A stretch of DNA of 64,000 nt from Nocardioidaceae bacterium SCSIO 66511 (lineage in GTDB: Bacteria > Actinomycetota > Actinomycetes > Propionibacteriales > Nocardioidaceae). Made by a program: the position numbers and the translations under genes. Location: NCBI GenBank assembly GCA_023100825.1, contig CP095846.1, positions 992,001-1,056,000 on the forward strand, written 5' to 3'. Numbering within the stretch: the first letter of the stretch is position 1; each line of letters begins with the position of its first letter. Of the stretch, positions 35,887-44,698 are shown one piece after another. The notes under the pieces are model-generated. The model ran no database searches. It saw only the letters and a program-made list of their open reading frames with translations, and was not told the DNA's origin.

Positions 35887-36860
35887 CCGCCCTCAACCGG
35901 CACGCTCTGAACGTCCTCGACGCCAGCCCCGACGACGCTGAGGCGGTGCTCGCCGTCATCCGACTGTCGTTCGGCGCCCGGCCCGTGCTCGACCCGCCGT
36001 CGACGGCCGCCGACGAGACGATCGAGTCGGTCGCCGCCGCGCTGGAGGAGTCCGGTGGCCTGCTCGTCGAGCGTCGAGGCAAGCCGATCGGCGCAATGCT
36101 GTTCGACGAGACACGGCCGCGGATGCTCGGGTTCCGGCGTGTCAGCGTCGACCCCGACCACCAGGACCGCGGAGTCGCTTCGGCGATGGTCGGCGTGGCC
36201 GAAGACACCGCCGAGGAACGCGGCTGCGACGGCATCTGGCTCAATGTCCGTGAGGAGCTGCCCGACAACGTCGAGTTCTGGACCCGTCGTCGCTACATCC
36301 CGATGGGACGCAACGCCGAGATGATGGAGTTCGGCAAAACGCTGTGGCTCGGGCGTGAGCTGGCGACCGCCGAGTCGACCCGGGAGTTCGGCGAAGCGCT
36401 TGCCACCCTGCTCCAGCCCGGCGACCTGCTCGTCATGTCCGGAGAGCTCGGAGCGGGCAAGACGACGCTCACACAGGGAATCGGGGCTGGGCTGGGCGTA
36501 CGCGGACCGGTGACGTCGCCGACTTTCGTCATCTCGCGGAAGCATCCGAACCTCGGCGACGGGCCCCCGCTGCAGCATGTGGACGCGTACCGCATCGACG
36601 ATCCCGCCGAGCTCGATGACCTTGATCTCGACATGGCCGCCGACTCGTCGGTGACCGTCGTCGAATGGGGCGCCGGCAAGGCCGAGCAGCTCGCCGACTC
36701 GTGGCTCGACGTACGCCTCGAACGCCGCAAGGGCACTGTGCTCGATCCGCTCGGCACGATCGTTCCAGAGGAGTCGGGCGAAGACATGCGCGTCGTCACG
36801 GTCAAGCCGCACGGGAAGCGGTGGGTCTGGGCGCCGCTGCGGTCCACGTTGCTGGCCTGA
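35883..36860 (+). CDS. tsaE: GNAT acetyltransferase-TsaE fusion (t6A biosynthesis ATPase)
   Basis: 325 aa. Residues 10-145 are a GNAT domain (RRVSVDPDHQDRGVASAMV, YIPMGRNAEMMEFGK). Residues 155-320 are TsaE: Walker A GELGAGKT (187-194), VTSPTFVISRKH, HVDAYRIDD and VVEWGAGKAEQL. TsaE drives the TsaBDE complex that makes N6-threonylcarbamoyladenosine in tRNA. Both domains look intact. The ATG overlaps the hydrolase stop. Confidence 0.93.
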   Translation: MTALNRHALNVLDASPDDAEAVLAVIRLSFGARPVLDPPSTAADETIESVAAALEESGGLLVERRGKPIGAMLFDETRPRMLGFRRVSVDPDHQDRGVASAMVGVAEDTAEERGCDGIWLNVREELPDNVEFWTRRRYIPMGRNAEMMEFGKTLWLGRELATAESTREFGEALATLLQPGDLLVMSGELGAGKTTLTQGIGAGLGVRGPVTSPTFVISRKHPNLGDGPPLQHVDAYRIDDPAELDDLDLDMAADSSVTVVEWGAGKAEQLADSWLDVRLERRKGTVLDPLGTIVPEESGEDMRVVTVKPHGKRWVWAPLRSTLLA

Positions 36861-36927
36861 CTCGCAACTCGCGCCACGGCGGCAGACCGAGCCCGCGCCG
36901 GATCCGCAGCACCCGTACGCTGAGCGC

Positions 36928-37566
36928 GTGCTGGTCCTCGCGTTCGACACTGCCTCCCCGGCGATCACCGTTGCCCTCCATGACGGCAACGACGTACTCG
37001 CCGCGATCGACTCCGTCGACGCCATGCGACACGGCGAGTTGCTCGCCCCCAGCATCGAGCAGGTGCTCGCAGAAGCCGGTGCCGACCGGAGAGACCTCAG
37101 CGATGTCGCCGTCGGCGTCGGCCCCGGTCCGTACACCGGGCTGCGGGTCGGAGTCGTGACCGCCCGTACGCTCGCGGCCGCATTGTCGATCGAGCTGCAC
37201 TGCGTCTGCTCGCTGGACATCATCGCGGCCGCGGTATCGACCGAGGTGCCGTTCGTCGTGGCCACCGACGCCCGGCGCAAGGAGATCTACTGGGCCCGCT
37301 ACGACGCTGCCGGTGAACGGGTGACCGGGCCCGACGTCGCCCGGGCCGACGCGATCGACCATCCACAGCAGCTGCCCGCGTACGGCCGCGGTGCACAGCT
37401 GTACGCCGACGTGCTTCCGTTCGCCGGCGGGCCGCTGGACCCCGACGCGCGCGTACTCGCCGCCGCGGTCGCACACCGACGCATACCCGAGGTCGAGCCG
37501 GAGCCGATGTATCTTCGGCGCCCCGACGCAACCCCGCCGGGAGCCCGCAAGCGGGCGACGGGATGA
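36928..37566 (+). CDS. tsaB: tRNA threonylcarbamoyladenosine biosynthesis protein TsaB
   Basis: 212 aa, ASKHA fold. LVLAFDTASPAITVAL at the start and GVGPGPYTGLRVGVVTARTLA are diagnostic. TsaB is the structural partner of TsaD. The GTG follows TACGCT (36916-36921) by 6 nt, indicating a leaderless message. The stop overlaps rimI (ATGA). Confidence 0.95.
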   Translation: MLVLAFDTASPAITVALHDGNDVLAAIDSVDAMRHGELLAPSIEQVLAEAGADRRDLSDVAVGVGPGPYTGLRVGVVTARTLAAALSIELHCVCSLDIIAAAVSTEVPFVVATDARRKEIYWARYDAAGERVTGPDVARADAIDHPQQLPAYGRGAQLYADVLPFAGGPLDPDARVLAAAVAHRRIPEVEPEPMYLRRPDATPPGARKRATG

Positions 37567-38003
37567 TCGATCGCGCCACGAGCGCCGACGTGGCCGCGCT
37601 TGTCGAGATCGAGCGGCTGTGCTTCGGCGCCGAGGCGTGGTCGGAGACCCTCGTACGCGCTGAGCTCGATGCGCCGTCGCGCACCGTCGTGGCGTATCGC
37701 GACGGAAGCGCTGTCGTCGGGTATGCGAGCGTGATGGCCACCGCAGACCTCGCCGACCTGCAACGCATCGCCGTGCGACCCGATCGGCGCGGGCGCGGGT
37801 CCGGACGCCGCCTGCTGGATGAAGCGATGCGGGTCGCGGCGCTCGGCGGAGCCGACCGAATGCTGCTTGAGGTGGCCGCCGACAACCACACGGCGATCGC
37901 GCTGTACGGCTCTGCCGGGTTCGGCGAGATCGGCAGACGTGTCGGCTACTACGGGCAGGGCCGAGACGCGCTCGTCATGGCACGCACCCTGGAACGCATC
38001 TGA
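37563..38003 (+). CDS. rimI: Ribosomal protein S18 alanine N-acetyltransferase
   Basis: 146 aa GNAT protein with the acetyl-CoA motif RPDRRGRGSGRRLLDEA and the RimI-type DNHTAIALYGSAGFGEIGRR. It acetylates the N-terminus of S18. Its position after tsaB is conserved; tsaD, which usually follows, is 9.8 kb away here. Confidence 0.92.
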   Translation: MIDRATSADVAALVEIERLCFGAEAWSETLVRAELDAPSRTVVAYRDGSAVVGYASVMATADLADLQRIAVRPDRRGRGSGRRLLDEAMRVAALGGADRMLLEVAADNHTAIALYGSAGFGEIGRRVGYYGQGRDALVMARTLERI

Positions 38004-38071
38004 CTGAGTGGTAGCCGAATGGGTCACCCGTCCGGTACAGTCGTCCCACTTTTGTTACCGGGAGGTACGGA

Positions 38072-39961
38072 ATGCGTACGACTGCTCTACTCGGATCGCT
38101 CGTCCTCACTGCTGGGTTGCTCGTCGCGTCCGGTGCGTCGACTGCGGCAGAGCCCACTTCCCATGCGGGCTTGAAGAAGAGCGCTGGCAAGTACGACATC
38201 GTCGTCACCAAGGACGTTCCGATCACGATGCCCGACGGGCGGGTGCTCCGCGCGAACATCCATGCGCCGGCCGACCCCGCGACCGGCAAGCCCGCCAAGG
38301 GGTCGTTCCCGGTGATCGTCGGCCAGACGCCGTACGGCAAGTCGGGTGCGCAGCCGGCACCGGGATACAACGGGGTGAATCCCTACCTGGTCAAGCGTGG
38401 CTACATCGGCGTCGTCGTCGACGTCGCCGGCACGGGCGGCTCCGAGGGCCAGTCGCAGCTGTTCGGAAAGTCGGAGGCTCGCGATGGGCGCCGGGTCGTC
38501 AACTGGGCCGCGAAACTGCCCCACAGCAACGGGAAAGTCGGACTCCTCGGCATCTCGTACCTCGCGATCGACCAGTTGTTCACCGCCGGAGCCGTAGGCA
38601 AGAACTCCCCGCTCAAGGCCGTCTTCCCGATCGCCGCATCAGTCGATCCGTACCGCGATCTGTTCACCAGCGGGGGAGTCGTCAACCTCGAGTCATCACT
38701 CGGCCTGCTCGCTGCGTACCTCGGCGTACGTACGACGACGCCGTTCTCCGAACGCCCGGACAATCCACTCGATGCGTTCCGGCTGAGCCTCGAGCACGCT
38801 TTGGCGGGCATCCCGTTCGAGCTGACCACCGCTCTCGACGCTCTGCTGCAGGGAGACCGCGTCTACGACGGCGACTACTGGCAGGAGCGCGCGCCTGAGA
38901 GAGTGCTGCGGCGGATCGTTCGCAACAACGTAGCGGTGTATCTCGTCGGCGGTCAGTGGGATGTGTTCCAGCGCGGAGAACCCTTGCTGTACAGCGGTTT
39001 GCAGAACGCCGCAGCAGGGAGACCGGTCACGGCGCCGATGGCTCCGGGTCAACAGGCCGACCCTCGGTATCAGTTGCTCACGGGTCCGTGGACCCACGCC
39101 AACCCGGGAGCCGGGGCAAAGCTCAACCGCCTTCAGCTGCGGTGGTTCGACCGATGGCTGAAGGGTCGCAACACCGGGATCCTCAAGACGCGCAAGCCCC
39201 TGCATGTCATCGAGCCCGGAGGTCGTAGCTACGACGCCGCACGGTATCCGCTACGCAACGCGCCGACGCGACGCTTCTTCCTGCAATCCGGCGGGGCACT
39301 GTCTCGTACGCCGGCGCCCGCCGACGACGGTGGCGACCACGTTGTGTTCACCGGACTGTCGCCGCTGTGTACGCGTTCAACCGATCAGTGGGCGGCAGGC
39401 GGTCTCAGCGGGCTACTGGCGGGCACGCCCTTCGACTGCACGAAGCATCGCGTTCCGCGCGGCCCGGGCCCGGGTGAGGTCGCGTACTCGACGAAGCCGT
39501 TCGCGAAGCCGACCACCCTCGCGGGACCGATCGGAGTGACGCTGCGCGCGAGATCGACCCAGCTCGAGTCGATGTTCGTCGTACGCCTGGACGACGTGGC
39601 GCCCGACGGCACGGTCACCGAACTGACCGGCGGCGCGCAGCTGGGGTCGCAGCGTGCGCTCGACCGCTCGCGTAGCTGGCCGTCCGGTGAGCGCGGCGGG
39701 TACTCCGTTCCGTACCACCCGATGACCCGCGAGTCGCAGCGGCCGGTGATGCCGGGCAAGACCACGCGCTACGACATCGAGGTACGCCCGGCGTTCCTGA
39801 CCGTCCCGAAGGGCCACCAGCTGCGTTTGACGATCGGTACGGGTGACCTGCCACATCTGCTTCCGCCGCCGCTGCGACTGCCGATGCTCATCGGCGGGAT
39901 CTACGACGTACGTCACGAGTCGGGCGCACAGTCCTGGGTCGATGTGCCGGTCAAGCGTTGA
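38072..39961 (+). CDS. Secreted CocE/NonD family X-Pro dipeptidyl-peptidase-like hydrolase
   Basis: 629 aa with a Sec signal (residues 1-26). The alpha/beta hydrolase domain has the nucleophile Ser162 in LLGISYLAI, a DVAGTGGSEG loop and a His in GPWTHANPG. The C-terminal part (about 420-629) is the jelly-roll XPD-C domain (LTIGTGDLPH). Family members cleave X-Pro peptides, cocaine or acyl esters; the substrate here is unknown. GGGAGGT precedes the ATG. Confidence 0.88.
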   Translation: MRTTALLGSLVLTAGLLVASGASTAAEPTSHAGLKKSAGKYDIVVTKDVPITMPDGRVLRANIHAPADPATGKPAKGSFPVIVGQTPYGKSGAQPAPGYNGVNPYLVKRGYIGVVVDVAGTGGSEGQSQLFGKSEARDGRRVVNWAAKLPHSNGKVGLLGISYLAIDQLFTAGAVGKNSPLKAVFPIAASVDPYRDLFTSGGVVNLESSLGLLAAYLGVRTTTPFSERPDNPLDAFRLSLEHALAGIPFELTTALDALLQGDRVYDGDYWQERAPERVLRRIVRNNVAVYLVGGQWDVFQRGEPLLYSGLQNAAAGRPVTAPMAPGQQADPRYQLLTGPWTHANPGAGAKLNRLQLRWFDRWLKGRNTGILKTRKPLHVIEPGGRSYDAARYPLRNAPTRRFFLQSGGALSRTPAPADDGGDHVVFTGLSPLCTRSTDQWAAGGLSGLLAGTPFDCTKHRVPRGPGPGEVAYSTKPFAKPTTLAGPIGVTLRARSTQLESMFVVRLDDVAPDGTVTELTGGAQLGSQRALDRSRSWPSGERGGYSVPYHPMTRESQRPVMPGKTTRYDIEVRPAFLTVPKGHQLRLTIGTGDLPHLLPPPLRLPMLIGGIYDVRHESGAQSWVDVPVKR

Positions 39962-39986
39962 GCCGGAACTTCCGACCCGGGGAGCC

Positions 39987-40526
39987 TCAGCGCGGATCGC
40001 GTACGGCTCGGTCGAGCCGGTCGCGGAGAGCCTGGCAATGTGCGCGGAACTCGTCCGGGCCGACGATCGTGAAGTCGACGCCCATCGACAGCACGATCGC
40101 CGCGATCCATTCGTACGAATGCCCCCACAGATGCGCTACGCAACGCTGCGACGCGAGTGACTCGAGCTCGACCTCCTGGGTGAGGAGCCGGTCGGCGGCC
40201 GTGGAGAGCGGGGCATCGAGCATCAGCTCGGTGCGTATCGGCGGTGTCGAGTCGTCCTGATGGATCGCGGCGGCGTCGCCGGGGATGTCACGAGGGTCGA
40301 AGTCGCGCTGCCAGGCGAGTCCGGCCATCCGGTCAGTGCGGAACGTACGCCAGTCGTCGCGTTCGAGATCCCAAGCCAGGATGAACGTACGCGACTTGTG
40401 CACGACGAGCCGGTACGGCTCGGCACGGCGAGCTCCGAGCTCGCCGTCGGCCCCGTACGTGAAGGTGATGACGCGGTGCTCGCGCGCGGCATCGCCGAGC
40501 TCGTCGAGGGGTGACGCCTCACGCAT
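39987..40526 (-). CDS. WYL-domain protein without a DNA-binding domain
   Basis: 179 aa from the ATG at 40526 (MREASPLDELGDAAREHRV). The WYL core is visible: ITFTYGADGELGARRAEPYRL, then TFILAWDLERDDWRTFRTDR. The usual N-terminal helix-turn-helix is missing. GGAGCGGG lies upstream. A 13-codon leader ORF (40560-40519) overlaps the start. WYL domains sense ligands or bind nucleic acid and often regulate neighbours; here the divergent gene is an acyltransferase. Confidence 0.8.
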   Translation of the reverse strand: MREASPLDELGDAAREHRVITFTYGADGELGARRAEPYRLVVHKSRTFILAWDLERDDWRTFRTDRMAGLAWQRDFDPRDIPGDAAAIHQDDSTPPIRTELMLDAPLSTAADRLLTQEVELESLASQRCVAHLWGHSYEWIAAIVLSMGVDFTIVGPDEFRAHCQALRDRLDRAVRDPR

Positions 40527-40560
40527 TTCCGGCCCGCTCCTTTTTGTATCTATCACGCAT
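40519..40560 (-). CDS. Possible 13-aa leader peptide ahead of the WYL gene
   Basis: ATG at 40560 opens MRDRYKKERAGNA and its stop (40521-40519) overlaps the WYL start codon region (ATGCGTGA). The ATG follows TAGGTT (40573-40568) by exactly 7 nt, so it would be the first codon of a leaderless transcript. The first five codons lie in the 19-bp inverted repeat. Translation could tune reinitiation at the WYL gene. Inference only. Confidence 0.35.
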   Translation of the reverse strand: MRDRYKKERAGNA

Positions 40561-40600
40561 GGGTACAAACCTATTGGAGCTATGCGTGATAGATACAAAA
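40542..40600. promoter_or_regulatory. Perfect 19-bp inverted repeat between WYL and plsC-like genes
   Basis: TTTTGTATCTATCACGCAT (40542-40560) and its exact complement (40582-40600) are separated by 21 bp holding the WYL -10 (TAGGTT). One arm covers +1 to +19 of the predicted WYL transcript; the other covers its -35 area and lies about 50 bp upstream of the acyltransferase start. It is markedly more AT-rich than its surroundings. Likely a regulator-binding site for both genes. Confidence 0.75.
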
Positions 40601-40641
40601 CCTGAGGCGGCGGCAGTACGCCCGCAGGCTACGCTTCGGTA

Positions 40642-41397
40642 ATGCGCGACCTCACGTACCCGTCGGTGATCCGGACCGCCAAGGTGGCGTTCAGGCTGCT
40701 CGGCTTGAAGTTCCAGATGTCCGGCACCGAGTACGTGCCGCGCAGCGGCGGCGCGATCCTGGCGATGAACCACGTGAGCTACGTCGACTTCATCTTCGGA
40801 GGTCTCGCGGCGCATCCGAGCAAGCGGCTGGTGCGGTTCATGGCCAAGCGCGAGGTGTTCGACCATCGCATCGCCGGTCCTGTCATGCGATCGATGCATC
40901 ACATCTCGGTCGACCGCGCCGACGGGCTGGCTTCGTACCGCGAAGGCGTCGAGTACGCGCGTGCCGGTGAGATCGTCGGTGTCTTCCCGGAGGCGACGAT
41001 CAGTCGGTCGATGGAGCTCAAGGAGTTCAAGACGGGTGCGGTGCGGATGGCGGCCGAGGCCGGCGTACCCGTCATCCCGATGGTGCTCTGGGGCACTCAG
41101 CTGATCATGACCAAGGACCACCCGCGCGATCTGTCCCGCGGCAAGACGATCGCGCTCCACGTGGGCGAGCCGATGCTGGTCGACGGTTCGGATCCGGTAG
41201 GCGACACTGCACGCGTACGAGATCGCATGAGCGGTCTGCTGGAGCATGCGATTCGCGCGTACCCGGTTGCACCCGACGGTCAGTGGTGGGCGCCCGCATC
41301 GTACGGCGGTTCGGCGCCGACGCCCGAGGAGGCACAGCGCCTCGACGATGAGGAGAAGCGCCGTCGCGCAGAGCGTCGGGCGCGTACAACGCCGTGA
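40642..41397 (+). CDS. 1-acyl-sn-glycerol-3-phosphate acyltransferase (PlsC-like)
   Basis: 251 aa. The HX4D catalytic motif is NHVSYVDF (His44, Asp49), and the glycerophosphate motif FPEATIS is at 115-121. The family adds the second acyl chain in phospholipid synthesis. A charged C-terminal tail is rich in Arg/Glu. The ATG is 6 nt after TACGCT (40630-40635) with no Shine-Dalgarno: leaderless type. Confidence 0.9.
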   Translation: MRDLTYPSVIRTAKVAFRLLGLKFQMSGTEYVPRSGGAILAMNHVSYVDFIFGGLAAHPSKRLVRFMAKREVFDHRIAGPVMRSMHHISVDRADGLASYREGVEYARAGEIVGVFPEATISRSMELKEFKTGAVRMAAEAGVPVIPMVLWGTQLIMTKDHPRDLSRGKTIALHVGEPMLVDGSDPVGDTARVRDRMSGLLEHAIRAYPVAPDGQWWAPASYGGSAPTPEEAQRLDDEEKRRRAERRARTTP

Positions 41398-41492
41398 CGA
41401 CTCGGCGGAGTTGCTGCGTGACCGATAGTGACAACTGGCGACTGTCCCATTAGGGTCCTCTCGACCGGCTCAATGCCTTCGAGGAGGACCCC

Positions 41493-43067
41493 ATGTCAGA
41501 GTCCAACCCGACAGGTCGCGCGGCGACATATCGCACCTTCGACGAGGTGCAGGAGACGCTGAGCCCGGCGGAGCAACGCTTCGAGCGGGGACGCCGCACG
41601 ATCGGACTCTTCGCCGGACCGATCGTCGGAATCCTTGTCTACCTGCTGTGTGCGCCGCTCGACGCACCCCAGCAGCGGCTGGCGGGGATCCTCTCGTTCG
41701 TCATCATCTACTGGATCTCCGAGGCGATCCCGATCCCGGTGACGTCGATGCTGGCGATGTGCCTGATCGTCGTCACCCAGGTCGCGCCCGCCGACGAAGT
41801 GTTCGCGTTGTTCGGCAACTCGACGATCTTCGTGTTCATCGGCGGGTTCATCATCGCCGAGTCGATGCGCAAGCACGGACTCGATCGGCGGTTCGCGTTC
41901 GCCATGCTGAGGCTGCCGTGGGTCGGCGACTCGACCGTACGAATCATCATTGCCTTCGGCGTCATCACGGCTCTGTTGAGCGGGTTCGTGTCCAACACGG
42001 CAACCGCCGCGATGATGATGCCGATCGCAGCGGGCATCGTCGGGTTCCTCGCCAACAGGCTCGTTGCGCAGTCCGATGAGGACGCCGACCCGAACCGGCT
42101 CCGTTTCGCCACCGCGCTGATGCTGATGACCGCGTACGGCGCGAGCGTCGGCGGGCTCCTCACTCCGGTCGGCAGCCCGCCGAACCTCATCGGCCGCGAG
42201 TTCATCGAGCAGAACACCGATGAGTCGATCCCGTTCTTCACCTGGATGCTGCTCGCGTTCCCGCTCGTACTGCTCATGTTCCTTGCGTTGTGCCTGATTC
42301 TCGTACGCCTCAACAAACCGGAGGCGAAGCGCATCGAGGGCGTCGAGCAGTACGTACGTGAGGAGCACGCGAAGCTCGGGCCGATGGGCAAGGGCGGCCG
42401 CAACACGCTGATCGCCTTCGGCGTCGCCGTTGTGCTGTGGGTGTTCCCCGGCGTGGTCGCACTCTTCACCGAGGGCGAGGGCGACTTCTACGACGGCGTT
42501 GCAGAGCGGCTCGACGAGGGCGCGGTCGCGATCATCGCCGCCAGCCTGCTGTTCCTGTTGCCGATGGACTGGTCGCGACGCAAGTTCACGATCACCTGGA
42601 ACGACGCCACACGCATCGACTGGGGCACGATCCTGTTGTTCGGCTCGGGAATCGCGCTCGGCGGGCTGCTCGGCTCGACCGGCCTCGCCAAGACGATGGG
42701 CGACGAGATCAGCGACCTGCTCGGCGTCTCATCCCTGCTGGGCTTGACGATTCTCGCCACCGTCATCGCGGTGATCATCAGCGAGACCACGAGCAACACC
42801 GCGAGCGTCGGCGTCGTCGTGCCGATCATCATTCCGCTCGCCGACGCTGCCGGCGTCAACCCGGTGATCCCTGCGCTGGCTGCGATCTTCGGCGCGTCGT
42901 TCGGCTTCATGCTCCCGGTCTCGACACCGCCGAACGCGATCGTCTACGGCACCGGCATGGTGCCGATCACCAAGATGGTGCGCTCGGGCATCGTCTTCGA
43001 CGTGATCGGCGTCGTGATCATCGTCGCGGGTGTGATGGGCATGGCGACCCTGCTGAATCTCGGCTAG
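41493..43067 (+). CDS. DASS family sodium/dicarboxylate symporter
   Basis: 524 aa membrane protein with about 11-12 helices. The two substrate/sodium hairpin motifs are SNTATAAMM with GSPPNLIG, and ETTSNTASVGV with STPPNAIVYGTG (SLC13 family). It probably imports C4-dicarboxylates or similar with Na+. A GAGGAGG site lies before the ATG. No sensor kinase is adjacent. Confidence 0.9.
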   Translation: MSESNPTGRAATYRTFDEVQETLSPAEQRFERGRRTIGLFAGPIVGILVYLLCAPLDAPQQRLAGILSFVIIYWISEAIPIPVTSMLAMCLIVVTQVAPADEVFALFGNSTIFVFIGGFIIAESMRKHGLDRRFAFAMLRLPWVGDSTVRIIIAFGVITALLSGFVSNTATAAMMMPIAAGIVGFLANRLVAQSDEDADPNRLRFATALMLMTAYGASVGGLLTPVGSPPNLIGREFIEQNTDESIPFFTWMLLAFPLVLLMFLALCLILVRLNKPEAKRIEGVEQYVREEHAKLGPMGKGGRNTLIAFGVAVVLWVFPGVVALFTEGEGDFYDGVAERLDEGAVAIIAASLLFLLPMDWSRRKFTITWNDATRIDWGTILLFGSGIALGGLLGSTGLAKTMGDEISDLLGVSSLLGLTILATVIAVIISETTSNTASVGVVVPIIIPLADAAGVNPVIPALAAIFGASFGFMLPVSTPPNAIVYGTGMVPITKMVRSGIVFDVIGVVIIVAGVMGMATLLNLG

Positions 43068-43083
43068 CTGGCGCGGCCGCCCC

Positions 43084-43177
43084 GTGAAATACCACGGGCC
43101 GATAGCAAACCCCGCCGCTCACCAGCAAACTTGCTACGTAGCGGCGTGGAATCCCATGGGTCCGTGGTATTCCACGC
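43084..43177. repeat. Nested palindromes in the DASS-DinB gap
   Basis: Outer arms GTGAAATACCACGG (43084-43097) and CCGTGGTATTCCAC (43162-43175) match at 13 of 14 pairs. Nested inside are CGCCGCT/AGCGGCG (43113-43119, 43140-43146), AGCAA-AC-TTGCT (43124-43135) and an alternative pairing GCGTGGAAT/ATTCCACGC (43144-43152, 43169-43177). These are mutually exclusive folds. It could be a terminator or a regulatory structure. Confidence 0.7.
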
Positions 43178-43208
43178 CCCCGCGTACGCGCCCGCTAGCG
43201 TGGTGGGC

Positions 43209-43727
43209 ATGCCCACGCGATCACTGCCCGAGCCGTCGGACCGGCTGAGCGATCCGGCCGAGCTACTCCCTGCGTACCTCGACTTCTACCGGTCGACGTT
43301 GCTTGCCAAGCTCGACGGGTTGTCCGACGATGATCTCCGCCGCAGCATCGTGCCGTCGGGGTGGTCACCGCTGGAGTTGCTCAAGCATCTGCGTTACGTC
43401 GAGCGGCGTTGGCTGGTCTGGGGGTTCGAAGCGGCACAGGTCGAGAGTCCGTGGGGCGACAGCGACCCGACGTCCGGTTGGCACATCGCACCCGATGAGT
43501 CGTACGAAAGCCTGCGGGCAGAGTTCCTCGCGCAGTGCGCGACCTCTCGCGAGATCCTCGCGCGCTCAGACCTCACCGACCGCGCGAAGGTCGGCGGACG
43601 GTTCACAACACTGGACGAGGCGCCGTACCTGAGCTGGATCCTGTTCCACCTCGTGCAGGAGTACGCCCGCCACGTCGGTCACCTCGATGTTGTACGCGAA
43701 CTGCTGGACGGATCGACCGGGGAGTGA
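43209..43727 (+). CDS. DinB/DUF664 family protein
   Basis: 172 aa four-helix-bundle protein with the metal-site pattern LLKHLRYVERRW (His near 64) and the C-terminal HLVQEYARHVGHLDVVRELLDG. DUF664 proteins are often thiol-dependent metalloenzymes; function unknown. The ATG is 7 nt after TAGCGT (43196-43201). A relative lies at 47243-47743. Its last 49 bp overlap the opposing membrane-protein gene. Confidence 0.85.
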   Translation: MPTRSLPEPSDRLSDPAELLPAYLDFYRSTLLAKLDGLSDDDLRRSIVPSGWSPLELLKHLRYVERRWLVWGFEAAQVESPWGDSDPTSGWHIAPDESYESLRAEFLAQCATSREILARSDLTDRAKVGGRFTTLDEAPYLSWILFHLVQEYARHVGHLDVVRELLDGSTGE

Positions 43728-44617
43728 TCGTCCGCATCGTCACCCGACCCGGCGCGCCGCATCTCCAGTCGCACAGAAACAGCCAGCGCGAGGCCGATCG
43801 CGACGATGAACGGCACGGCCCAGTCGGCAGGTGCGTTCGCGGGCTTGACCGCTAGTACGAACACATCCCAAGCGGGGCGGAGAGAATCAGTCACCGTCGC
43901 GGGCGGGTGGAGGGTCCCGCCGAGATAGCCGGCGGCGCTGAGCGCCGGTGAGACGATCCACGCAAGTACGATCGCCGCCACCCATGCGAGCAGCCGTACG
44001 TACGGGCGAACACCGATCACGACCAGTCCCACGACCAACAGCCCCGCTCCGACGTAGCAGGACGCCGTGTACAGCAGCTCGGATCGACTGTCGAGTCCGA
44101 GGTTGTAAGTGATGTAGAGCAGCCACGTCGGCAGTGCGCCCGAGAGGCCACACAATGCGATACCGAGCGGCACTCGGCCGAAGTAGGCTCCCGCACCGAA
44201 CAGCCAGCCGAGCAGCGTTGCGCCGGCAGCGGTTGCCATCAGTGCGGCGAGAACCGCGGCGTTGCCGTCATCGCCGGTCTCGACGTTGCCCAGCACAGAG
44301 GTCGACCAGATGCCGGTCACCAGCACTGCACAGGCCAGGCCGGCGAACGATGCTGTGAGTGTCGTCGCCGGCGGCCCGTCGGAGAACAAGGTGAGGAGTC
44401 CTGCAAAGGCGCCGCCGACGACTCCGCACAGGACGAGGAGCGCGAGGTAGTCAGTCAGTAACGGCAGTGCGACCATGCGGTCCGCGACGGAGTATGCATC
44501 GAGGAGGCCGACGTCGTCCGCGGCACCGCCGATCAACCACGGCAGATAGCCGACAAGCCACCAGGCCAGTGCCGATGCGGGTGCGATGACCGTTACCGGG
44601 ACAACGGGTTTGCGCAT
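43679..44617 (-). CDS. Multi-pass membrane protein of unknown function
   Basis: 312 aa with about eight hydrophobic segments from residue 10 to 280 and a short acidic/Ser-rich cytoplasmic tail. No family is recognised. The ATG at 44617 has GAGGGAGA eight bases ahead. The open frame reaches 44680 but this start is better supported. It overlaps the DinB gene tail to tail. Confidence 0.75.
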   Translation of the reverse strand: MRKPVVPVTVIAPASALAWWLVGYLPWLIGGAADDVGLLDAYSVADRMVALPLLTDYLALLVLCGVVGGAFAGLLTLFSDGPPATTLTASFAGLACAVLVTGIWSTSVLGNVETGDDGNAAVLAALMATAAGATLLGWLFGAGAYFGRVPLGIALCGLSGALPTWLLYITYNLGLDSRSELLYTASCYVGAGLLVVGLVVIGVRPYVRLLAWVAAIVLAWIVSPALSAAGYLGGTLHPPATVTDSLRPAWDVFVLAVKPANAPADWAVPFIVAIGLALAVSVRLEMRRAGSGDDADDHSPVDPSSSSRTTSR

Positions 44618-44698
44618 GGGTCTCCCTCTCGAAGGCGACGTTTCGCAGTCAGTCTCCGCCGCAGAGGACAGCCGCGTCATGAGCGTCCGTACTCAGAT

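Noticed and set aside
35184-37280. 698-codon antisense frame over the hydrolase, tsaE fusion and tsaB
   Set aside because: Shadow of conserved genes on the other strand; no domain seen.
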